DNA from: JBFFXF01 sp041569895
GTDB taxonomy: Bacteria > Planctomycetota > UBA8108 > JACQVS01
NCBI GenBank assembly: GCA_041569895.1
Contig: JBFFXF010000193.1
Location: forward strand, 1 to 14,072
Direction: 5' to 3'
Length of the DNA stretch: 14,072 nucleotides
Of the stretch, positions 1 through 5,650 are shown one piece after another (the first letter of the stretch is position 1; the number at the start of each line of letters is the position of its first letter). The notes beneath the pieces were generated by a model. It saw only the letters and a program-made list of their open reading frames with translations. It ran no database searches and was not told where the DNA came from. The position numbers and the translations under genes were made by a program.

Positions 1-45
1 CGAGCGACGCCGCCGCCCCCCGCCGCACACGAAACCCCGCGCATC

Positions 46-127
46 GAGTCGGAGTCGGAGTCGGTCAACGGAGTCGGAATCGGGATCGGTATCGGACATC
101 GGTATCGGAGTCGGTCATCGGACTCCG
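46..127 (+). repeat. Degenerate GGNRTC hexamer array, island 1 left part
   Basis: The stretch is built from hexamers of the form GGNRTC (GGAGTC, GGAATC, GGGATC, GGTATC). They are punctuated by heptamers such as GGTCAAC, GGACATC and GGTCATC, and the array ends in CGGACTCCG (119-127). Only the third and fourth bases vary. The array lies downstream of the gamma-glutamylcyclotransferase-like gene. Bases 1-45 to its left are GC-rich and I see no gene there. Related arrays lie at about 215-260 and, inverted, at about 5506-5580. Confidence 0.9.
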
Positions 128-137
128 ATACCACAGT

Positions 138-200
138 TTCGAGGACGGGAACGGGCACGGGCACGGGAACGGGAACGGGAACGGGTACGGGTACGGGTAC
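138..200 (+). repeat. (GGGNAC)9 array, island 1, G-quadruplex-type
   Basis: TTCGAGGAC (138-146) leads into nine perfect hexamers GGGNAC from 147 to 200. In order they are one AAC type, two CAC, three AAC and three TAC. Nine GGG tracts separated by exactly three bases satisfy the canonical G-quadruplex pattern on the plus strand. A related array is inverted at 5363-5453, and a short GAGGAC version lies at 3233-3251. It is non-coding by appearance; open frames through it are only runs of two or three residues. Confidence 0.92.
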
Positions 201-262
201 GTTTTTGCAACGATGGGGTCGGAATCGGTATCGGAATCGGACATCGGAATCGGCCATCGGAA
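201..262 (+). repeat. Conserved 20-mer plus second GGNRTC array, island 1
   Basis: GTTTTTGCAACGATGGGGTC at 201-220 recurs with one mismatch at 3252-3271, in both cases directly after the hexamer array. It is followed by a second GGNRTC array with the heptamers GGACATC and GGCCATC up to about 262. The array ends only a few bases before the stop codon (268-270) of the minus-strand cyclotransferase-like gene. No hairpin with a T-run is visible here to serve as an intrinsic terminator for that gene. Confidence 0.9.
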
Positions 263-267
263 CCGAA

Positions 268-765
268 TCACTCCGACAGCAGCGCAATATACCGCCCCCG
301 CCTCCCCTCGTCCGGATCACGCACCGTCTCGATGCGCTCGATCCCCGAGATCTGCGCCGCCGGCAGGCCGTGCGCGCGGGCGCCGGCGAGGACGAGGTCG
401 CGGTACCAGTCGAACGGGCGCAGCGAGTCGTCGATGAACTCGGGCTGGGCGATGTAGGAGAACGCGCGCAGCTCGCCGCCGGCAGTCGTCACGGTGAGCT
501 CGCGGACCTCGTAACCGATGCCGACACCCTCGGCGCGGTCGAGCCCGATGCGCTCGCCGGTGCGGATCGAGTAGATCACGCCGTGCAGGACGTCCGCCGG
601 TCTCCCCGTCTCGAACGCGTTGCACTTCGCCGAGTCGTCCTGCCCGCGCTTGTGAAAGCGCAAATCGAAGCCCCCGAGGCGCCCCACCGCCACGACCCGC
701 GCCGACGGGACACGCTCCAGCAGCCGTTTGACGTGGAGGTTCGATCCGTATGCGAAGTAGTTCAC
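268..765 (-). CDS. Gamma-glutamylcyclotransferase-like (AIG2/GGCT fold) protein
   Basis: A 165-residue protein with the hallmarks of the gamma-glutamylcyclotransferase fold. It has an N-terminal NYFAYGSNL (residues 2-10), which forms the substrate-binding loop in the family, and LDRAEGVGIGYE (75-86). Glu79 in the latter sits where the family's catalytic glutamate lies. Such enzymes release 5-oxoproline from gamma-glutamyl compounds; the substrate here cannot be told. There is no signal peptide, so it is probably cytoplasmic. The start is a GTG overlapping the stop of the upstream ThuA-domain gene by 4 bases (GTGA, 762-765), which implies translational coupling. YGSN begins four codons later, so this start fits the family well. 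The same frame remains open upstream, but that stretch lies inside the ThuA gene and reads as low-complexity shadow sequence. The family call is firm; the exact substrate is unknown. Confidence 0.88.
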   Translation of the reverse strand: MNYFAYGSNLHVKRLLERVPSARVVAVGRLGGFDLRFHKRGQDDSAKCNAFETGRPADVLHGVIYSIRTGERIGLDRAEGVGIGYEVRELTVTTAGGELRAFSYIAQPEFIDDSLRPFDWYRDLVLAGARAHGLPAAQISGIERIETVRDPDEGRRGRYIALLSE

Positions 766-1778
766 ATGCGGTGGTCGGCGGGCTTGACGCCGCGCTTGAA
801 GCCCTTGAACTTGAACGGTCGGGTCTCGAAGGTGCCGACGATGTCGACCTTCGAGCGCTCGGGGATCTTCTTCTCCATGCCGATGGCCCAGTAGCACGCG
901 TTGACGAGCAGGCGGCGCAGGCCCTCGCTCTCGAAGTCCTGCGAGGCGCCCATCGTCGTCGTGAACACGCGGCCCTTCGCGCCCTCCTTCCCCTCGTAGC
1001 TTCTCACCCACGCGACCGGCATCATCGGGTCGTTCTTCTTGCCCTCGAGCGGCTTCGAGTCGGGTTTCATCCCCTCGAGCACCTGTCCGAGGACGAGCGG
1101 CTTGCTGTCGCCAGGCAGCGGCAGGCGCACGCCGTAGACGTCAGTGGGACCCCAGATGTCCTCGACGCCGCGAAGAATCGGATGGTCCTTCATGCCCTCC
1201 GCGATGACGCCCCGCGTGCTCTGGCTGCCATGCCTGCCGTGATGATTGATCCACGTCTCGCCGAGGACCTGGCGCCCAAAGCCATCCTTCCACACCGCGT
1301 TCCGGAAGCTGTAATGCGCGTACTTCTTGCCGCCGGGAATGTTGAAGGCATGGGTCGCCGTGCGCAGGCCCACGACCGGCTTGCCGGCGTCCACCCACTT
1401 GACGATGTGTCGCATCTGATCGTCCGGGAGGTCGCGGAATCGCGTGAAGATGATCATCAGGTCGGCGTTCTCGAGCGCCTCGAGCCCGGGTATGTTGTCG
1501 TTGACGTCTGGGTTGATGGTGCCGTCCTTCGGGTCGATCGCGAAGAGCACCGTGCACTTGAACCCGTGATGCTTCGCGAGGATCTTGCCGAGCTGCGGCA
1601 GCGTCTCCTCGGAGCGGTACTCCTCGTCACCGGAGATCAGCACGATGTGCTTGCCGCGCCCCGGCCCCTTCTCGCCCTCGTAGACGACCCAGTGGTCCTC
1701 GGCCCGGATCGCCGCCGCGGAGACCGCGGCCGCGCAGATCACCAGCAACGCCAGCACACGTCGTGTCGTTCGCTTCAT
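762..1778 (-). CDS. Secreted ThuA-domain protein
   Basis: A 338-residue protein with a clear signal peptide: basic MKRTTRR, a hydrophobic stretch to about residue 23, and cleavage near residue 26. A ThuA-like, class I glutamine-amidotransferase-fold domain follows. The nucleotide-fold start HIVLISGDEEY is at 44-54, GLRTATHAF at 137-145, and the His-rich HHGRHGSQSTRG at 179-190. Planctomycetes carry many secreted ThuA-domain proteins, often linked to sugar utilisation, but their biochemical activity is poorly defined and I do not assign one. An upstream extension of the frame to 1931 is rejected: the ATG at 1776-1778 begins the signal peptide and has GAGG 5 bases upstream. The gene is separated from the porin gene by that gene's terminator and ends in a 4-base overlap with the cyclotransferase-like gene, so the two probably form a bicistronic unit. 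Confidence 0.9.
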   Translation of the reverse strand: MKRTTRRVLALLVICAAAVSAAAIRAEDHWVVYEGEKGPGRGKHIVLISGDEEYRSEETLPQLGKILAKHHGFKCTVLFAIDPKDGTINPDVNDNIPGLEALENADLMIIFTRFRDLPDDQMRHIVKWVDAGKPVVGLRTATHAFNIPGGKKYAHYSFRNAVWKDGFGRQVLGETWINHHGRHGSQSTRGVIAEGMKDHPILRGVEDIWGPTDVYGVRLPLPGDSKPLVLGQVLEGMKPDSKPLEGKKNDPMMPVAWVRSYEGKEGAKGRVFTTTMGASQDFESEGLRRLLVNACYWAIGMEKKIPERSKVDIVGTFETRPFKFKGFKRGVKPADHRM

Positions 1779-1844
1779 GGCTCCCTCGATGAGTCGAGTC
1801 TCGCAGGTTGGTTGATGTCGTGTCTGAATCGAATAGAGAGCCGC

Positions 1845-1850
1845 ATTGTA
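1845..1850 (-). promoter_or_regulatory. Possible -10 element of the ThuA gene
   Basis: On the minus strand TACAAT lies 67 bases upstream of the ThuA start, just past the porin terminator. GTACAATGC is shared with the candidate promoter before the TPR gene. No -35 is seen at 16-18 bases; TTGCCC lies 20 bases away, which is too far. This is a weak call from pattern only. Confidence 0.25.
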
Positions 1851-1874
1851 CCGAACGGCCGTGGACCGGCGGGC

Positions 1875-1910
1875 AAAAAAAGAGGACGTGGAGCCCCGAA
1901 AGACTCCACG
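1875..1910 (-). terminator. Rho-independent terminator of the porin gene
   Basis: On the minus strand CGTGGAG and CTCCACG form a perfect 7-bp stem with a 10-base loop (arms 1904-1910 and 1887-1893). Five bases later comes a run of seven T (1875-1881). It sits 37 bases after the porin stop codon, the usual place for an intrinsic terminator. It is the only clear intrinsic terminator I found in the window. Confidence 0.85.
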
Positions 1911-1946
1911 CCCTCGCTCATTTCGAATCACCCGGGGCGGTCGAGA

Positions 1947-2882
1947 TCAGTACTCGACGCTGACCCCCCACGAAGTCCAGAACTCGACGTCGTCGAAGTC
2001 GCTGCTGACGCCGAAGTCGGTCGACCCGATCTCCTGCGCCGAGTCGCCGAGGAAGATCGCGTAGACCGCGCCGCTTCCCGACCACTTGCCGAAGCGAGCC
2101 GGGATGAAGGACAGCGGCACGCCGACGGCGACGCCGATCTGGAAGAAACCGAAGCCGTCATCGTTGTCCTCGCCGGACGCCGTCTCGTAGTAATCCTCCG
2201 TGTTGAGGCCGAGCGTCATCGGCAGCGACACCGACACCGGGTAGTCGGTGTCGGACAGCACCTCGGCGGCGGGCTCGAGACCGATCTCGATGTACGTTCC
2301 GAGGTGCCCGGTGTCACCGAGGCCGTCCGCGCCGCCGTCGATCTCGCGAATCACCGCCACCGACGGCGAGAACGTCAGCGGGAAGTCCTCGCCGAAGGTG
2401 TCGGACATCAACTCGCTGTCATCGTAGCTGAGAGCGAAGGTGAGGTCCTCCGCGAAGAAGTCGCCCAGGTTGGGGCCGTAATAGTACGTGTAGATGAAGT
2501 CGAAGCTGAAGTTGGCCGGAAGCGACAGCGTCGTGCCCGCGTAGAAGTCGGACTCGTACCACGGGTTCGAGGGCGTGTTGCTGTGGAGACTGTTCCACGT
2601 GCCGAAGTTGACCGAGATGCCGATCGGGTTGTCGTCGTTCTGCTCGAGGAGCTCGAAGCCGATGTCGACGTACGGCTGCAGGATGACTCCCTGGTCCTCC
2701 TGCGGGATGCCGCGGAAATAGTAGGCCGACGCGATGTCGGTGCCGGCCGAGAGGGTCACCGCCGATCCGGGCACCTCGGCGGCGGCCTCCTGCGCAAGGG
2801 CCACCGGCGATGTGAGCGCGAGCACCAGGATCAGCGCCCGGCAAACCCCCAGGAACTGTCGCGCACGCACGCGTCCGTTCAT
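1947..2882 (-). CDS. TorF/Gcw_chp-family putative outer-membrane porin
   Basis: A 311-residue exported protein with the features of an outer-membrane beta-barrel. The signal peptide runs to about residue 30 (cleavage after VALA). The body alternates polar and aromatic residues, as in SAGTDIASAYYFRGIPQEDQ and FSFDFIYTYYYG, and the chain ends WTSWGVSVEY with an aromatic last residue, typical of barrel proteins. The segment TDIASAYYFRG...QPYVDIGF matches my memory of the start of the Gcw_chp (TorF putative porin) family. Its substrate is unknown. The ATG at 2880-2882 is chosen because GGAGGT lies 9 bases upstream; a TTG two codons earlier would be only 3 bases from that site. It is probably monocistronic: an intrinsic terminator follows, and a 428-bp gene-free gap lies upstream. 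Confidence 0.8.
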   Translation of the reverse strand: MNGRVRARQFLGVCRALILVLALTSPVALAQEAAAEVPGSAVTLSAGTDIASAYYFRGIPQEDQGVILQPYVDIGFELLEQNDDNPIGISVNFGTWNSLHSNTPSNPWYESDFYAGTTLSLPANFSFDFIYTYYYGPNLGDFFAEDLTFALSYDDSELMSDTFGEDFPLTFSPSVAVIREIDGGADGLGDTGHLGTYIEIGLEPAAEVLSDTDYPVSVSLPMTLGLNTEDYYETASGEDNDDGFGFFQIGVAVGVPLSFIPARFGKWSGSGAVYAIFLGDSAQEIGSTDFGVSSDFDDVEFWTSWGVSVEY

Positions 2883-2891
2883 GTGCAAAGT

Positions 2892-2897
2892 ACCTCC
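2892..2897 (-). promoter_or_regulatory. Shine-Dalgarno GGAGGT of the porin gene
   Basis: A perfect GGAGGT on the minus strand sits 9 bases before the ATG at 2880-2882. Its spacing decides for that ATG over the TTG at 2886-2888. Confidence 0.8.
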
Positions 2898-3207
2898 AAT
2901 CCCGAGTTCGCCATCGACCGTCTCCGGTCAGCACGCGTCTGGATCAGATCAAGCCGATGGGTGAGAAGTAGGAAAGACACCGCCGAATGGTCGCAAACGT
3001 TGTTCCCCCGGGAGGCCTGCTCGGCGCGGCCCCCGCCCGGCAGGGCTCAACCTCCTGCCAGTGCGGGAATTAATCCACGATGCTCGAATTCGAGCACAAC
3101 GCTGTCGGACGCTCGGAGCTGCACAGAAACGCAGCGCTGCTGCAGGCCGCAGCAGGCGAGAGGGGCGACGCTCCCGGCGTTCGGGGCCGGAGCGGGGGAG
3201 TGCGTCC
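2898..3207. other. Gene-free stretch upstream of the porin gene
   Basis: No convincing gene on either strand. It should contain the porin promoter, but I see no confident -35/-10 pair. A short inverted repeat CTGCTGC-N5-GCAGCAG lies at 3137-3155 and has no T-run after it on either strand. Open frames through this stretch have arginine-rich, low-complexity translations and no recognisable domain. Confidence 0.6.
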
Positions 3208-3304
3208 ATCGGACTCCGCGACGGAGCCTTCGAGGACGAGGACGAGGACGAGTTTTTGCAACGTTGGGGTCCGATTCCGATGTTTGAGACAGATCAGAGA
3301 TCAG
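3208..3304 (+). repeat. Composite repeat island 2 (short copy)
   Basis: The order of parts matches island 1. CATCGGACTCCG begins at 3208, then a 10-base spacer, then TTCGAGGACG (3230-3239) with the same spacing as at 119-147. GAGGAC hexamers follow to 3251, then the conserved 20-mer at 3252-3271 (19 of 20 identical to 201-220). CCGATTCCGAT comes next, and about two AGAGATC heptamers end at 3304. The last heptamer lies 6 bases before the redoxin-fusion stop codon (3311-3313). The hexamer array is much shorter than in island 1, so the array length varies between conserved flanks. Confidence 0.9.
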
Positions 3305-3310
3305 ACGTCG

Positions 3311-5293
3311 CTAAAAGGACCGCTCCGCGCTGACGAAGTCGAAGTAGCCGATCATCATCTCATCCCACGTCTGATCGCCCCAGAGCACCGTCTTCGACCA
3401 CATGTCGCTCGTCAGCGCCGGGTTGAAGCGCGAGTTGTTGTAGTGCGCGATGCACTCGAGGAGCGTCTCGCGCGGCACCGTCCTCGGCTCGGCCAGCCGG
3501 TAGGTGTTCTGCCAGCCGAAGTCGTACCTCGGCACGTTGAGGAGAATCTCCGTGCGGGCCTCGCGGCGGAGCCGATCGATGGCGTCGCGGTCGGCGCTCG
3601 ACTCGTACATCGAGCGCAGTCTCTCGTGGACGTCGTCCGGCATGGCGCCGGCCCACGTCAGCCGTCGCGTCGCGCCGTCGTAGCGGCAGCGGGAGAGCCA
3701 CTCGGGAGCGAGCAGATCGAACCGCGGCGGCGCCGACACGCGGACGCTCGACGGCAAGTGGAGCTGGTAGCGGAACGACTCCCCGCGGAGGTGCATGTGC
3801 GGCAGGAGGCCGAGCAGCTTGGCCGGACGGCGGAAACGGTACGTGGCGCGGATCTCGTGGCGCTCGGCGCGCGGTGGGATGAGCAGCCCCGCCCGATTGA
3901 CGGCGCTTCGCGTGTGCACCTCGGCCGTGATCGGCTTGCGGGCAAAGACGAAGCCGACACGCGACCGGTCCCGGACGGCGCGCCCGTTCGGCGTGTAGTG
4001 GATCTGGAAAATCAGGGTCGCTCCCGCCGGCAGCCGCTTCGCCATGCCGTCCGGATGGACGACCGGCCGCTCGCCCGGGACCATGATCGAGAAGTAGCCC
4101 CGGGTGCCGCCGCCGGTCTCCCTCCGCCAGCGACGCGGGTCGTCGGGATCGACCGCGAAGACGAGGATGTGGTGCACGACGCCTCTCTCGCCGGCCTGCA
4201 CCTCCGACGCGACCACCCAGCGATCCTCCTTCAGCCCCGTCTCGACGACCGCGTAGCGGTACGGCACCGCGCCCGCGGCGGGGACATCGAAGGGCTCCGG
4301 GATCTCGAAGACGGCGTCCGGCTCACCGACCTGCCAGCCCTCGGGGAAGGACACCGGCTCGGGCGCGTCGGCGGGCACGCCGCGAGGCGCGCCGTTGTCG
4401 ATCCAGCCAACGAGCGTCGCGACCTCCTGCGGAGAAAGACTGCGGTCATTGGAGAAGACGCCATGCTCGGGATCGGCGTGCCACGGCGGCATGCGGCGGT
4501 TGACGACGACCTCGCGAATCATCCCCGCCCATCCGGCGACGTCCTCGAACTCGATGAGCGGAAACGGCGCGATCTGTCCCTCCCGGTGGCACGGCTGGCA
4601 CCGCTTCTGGATGATCGGTTCGACGTCGCGGTGGAAGGTGATCGAATCGGCGTCCCGGATCACACGACGGCGGCCGATGACGCACCCGGCGGCGGCGGTC
4701 GTCTTGACGGGCACCTCCTCGCCGCGGAGAACCGCCTCGAGCGCGCTCGCGAGGTATTCCGTCTCGGGCCGGTCCTTGCGGATGCCCACCGAGCGCTCCG
4801 TGAGGCTGTACTGATCGTCGACACGGCCCCGATAGCGGAGGACGCGCGCGGAGTCGAGCACGAGCACCTCGGTCGTGCGCTCGACTCCGAGCATGTCGGC
4901 GATGCGGTTCTCGTGGTCCTTCAGAATCGGGAACGTGATCCCGTGCCCGCTCGCGAAGGAGCGCAGGTCGAACACGGTGTCGAACTGGTTCGCGTTGACG
5001 CCGAGGAACTGCACGCCGCGACCGGAGTACTCGTGGTGGAGGCGCTCGAGCCGGCGCGCGTAGAGCTCCGAGACCGGACATCCGAGGCCGTTGAACGCCA
5101 GGACGATCGCCTTCTTCCCGGCGCAGTCGGCGAGCCGGCGCTCGACCCCGTCGAGATCGCGCAGCGCGAAGTCGGCAACGGTCGAACCGACGGCGAGCGG
5201 CTCGATCTCGGCGGCGTGGGCGGGGAGGGCGCAGAGGGCGAGGATGGCGATGGCTGATCGGATGCGAGCTGGTCGGATGCGAGATGCGCTCAT
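3311..5293 (-). CDS. Secreted redoxin / cytochrome c / Cu-monooxygenase-like fusion protein
   Basis: A 660-residue exported protein with three modules. A signal peptide (about 1-28, ending ALPAHAA) is followed by a thioredoxin-fold redoxin domain (about 35-195). Its active-site region reads NGLGCPVS: Cys72 is followed by Pro, with no CXXC pair. Next is a single c-type haem motif CQPCH (232-236) in a segment with MPPWHADPEHG (268-278). The C-terminal half (about 320-660) resembles the copper type II ascorbate-dependent monooxygenase (PHM/DBH-like) fold: VVHHILVFA (His374, His375), IHYTPNG (His432), PHMHLRGESF (His499, His501) and a late Met pair near 646. These are candidate copper ligands by analogy. 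Such fusions are familiar in planctomycetes, but their reaction is unknown to me. The ATG at 5291-5293 gives the signal peptide directly; the ribosome site is weak. Neighbours are repeat islands on both sides. Confidence 0.87.
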   Translation of the reverse strand: MSASRIRPARIRSAIAILALCALPAHAAEIEPLAVGSTVADFALRDLDGVERRLADCAGKKAIVLAFNGLGCPVSELYARRLERLHHEYSGRGVQFLGVNANQFDTVFDLRSFASGHGITFPILKDHENRIADMLGVERTTEVLVLDSARVLRYRGRVDDQYSLTERSVGIRKDRPETEYLASALEAVLRGEEVPVKTTAAAGCVIGRRRVIRDADSITFHRDVEPIIQKRCQPCHREGQIAPFPLIEFEDVAGWAGMIREVVVNRRMPPWHADPEHGVFSNDRSLSPQEVATLVGWIDNGAPRGVPADAPEPVSFPEGWQVGEPDAVFEIPEPFDVPAAGAVPYRYAVVETGLKEDRWVVASEVQAGERGVVHHILVFAVDPDDPRRWRRETGGGTRGYFSIMVPGERPVVHPDGMAKRLPAGATLIFQIHYTPNGRAVRDRSRVGFVFARKPITAEVHTRSAVNRAGLLIPPRAERHEIRATYRFRRPAKLLGLLPHMHLRGESFRYQLHLPSSVRVSAPPRFDLLAPEWLSRCRYDGATRRLTWAGAMPDDVHERLRSMYESSADRDAIDRLRREARTEILLNVPRYDFGWQNTYRLAEPRTVPRETLLECIAHYNNSRFNPALTSDMWSKTVLWGDQTWDEMMIGYFDFVSAERSF

Positions 5294-5325
5294 GCTCTCA
5301 TCGAACCAGCGGGGTGAGGGAGGGG

Positions 5326-5349
5326 CAAGATCGGGGTTGTGAGATCTTG
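5326..5349. promoter_or_regulatory. Inverted repeat CAAGATC-N10-GATCTTG upstream of the redoxin fusion
   Basis: A perfect 7-bp dyad with a 10-base centre lies 33 to 56 bases upstream of the redoxin-fusion start. GGGG and CCCC just outside could lengthen the stem with a 3-base bulge. It could be an operator or a leader hairpin. No T-run follows on the minus strand, so it is not a terminator for that direction. A dyad of this size may occur by chance. Confidence 0.35.
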
Positions 5350-5362
5350 TCGCCCCCCCTCT

Positions 5363-5453
5363 CGTCCTCGTCCTCGTCCTCGTCCTCGTACCCGTACCCG
5401 TACCCGTACCCGTTCCCGTTCCCGTTCCCGTACCCGTGCCCGTTCCCGTGCCC
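5363..5453 (-). repeat. (GGGNAC)11(GAGGAC)4 array, island 3, G-quadruplex-type
   Basis: On the minus strand eleven GGGNAC hexamers (GGG tracts complementary to 5391-5453) are followed by four GAGGAC-type units (5363-5386). The minus-strand order ends in three GGGAAC then four GGGTAC, much as island 1 has three AAC then three TAC types. As in island 1, TTTC lies directly before the array. The G-rich strand is the coding strand of the redoxin fusion, so any transcript reading through from the PHP gene would carry the G-tracts. The conserved 20-mer of islands 1 and 2 is not seen next to this copy. Confidence 0.92.
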
Positions 5454-5505
5454 GAAAGCCCGCGTCGTCGCCTGCGTCTCCGACGTCGGGTCCGAGCGTG
5501 CGGAG

Positions 5506-5580
5506 TCCGATGCCGAGACCCGATGCCGATGCCGATTCCGACTCCGATTCCGATGACCGATCCCGATTCCGATGACCGAC
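5506..5580 (-). repeat. Degenerate GGNRTC hexamer array, island 3
   Basis: On the minus strand this reads as GGAATC, GGGATC, GGAGTC and GGCATC hexamers with the heptamer GGTCATC occurring twice. It is the inverted counterpart of the arrays at 46-121 and 215-260. It is joined to the G-tract array by a spacer (5454-5505) that begins, in minus-strand order, after CGGACTCCG, the same nonamer that leads islands 1 and 2. Confidence 0.88.
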
Positions 5581-5581
5581 T

Positions 5582-5614
5582 CAGAGATCAGAGATCAGAG
5601 ATCAGAGATCAGAG
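5582..5614. repeat. AGAGATC heptamer array, island 3
   Basis: Four perfect tandem copies of AGAGATC (5583-5610) plus a partial fifth copy, each containing GATC. About two copies occur at 3290-3304 in island 2. The array lies about 37 bases beyond the PHP stop codon. Period seven differs from the period-six arrays beside it. Confidence 0.95.
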
Positions 5615-5650
5615 GCGACAACCGACGCGTCCGCCCATTCCTCGTCGCCG

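Noticed and set aside
750..3287. Long plus-strand open frame opposite the ThuA and porin genes
   Set aside because: Its translation is Arg/Val/Glu/Asp-rich with no domain, and it spans two well-supported minus-strand genes and their terminator. It is a shadow caused by GC-rich third codon positions.
3080..5257. Long plus-strand open frame opposite the redoxin fusion
   Set aside because: Same composition-driven shadow; the minus strand has a signal peptide, haem motif and copper-type His motifs.
5339..5575. Possible Arg-Thr/Arg-Pro dipeptide-repeat protein through island 3
   Set aside because: The heptamers break the frame, the same arrays recur inverted and intergenic, and no ribosome site is seen. 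The fact that the variable base falls in a Gly wobble position on the G-rich strand (GGN) was considered, but the frame does not hold across an island.
5363..5614. CRISPR array
   Set aside because: The units are tandem 6- and 7-mers with no unique spacers, and no cas genes are present.
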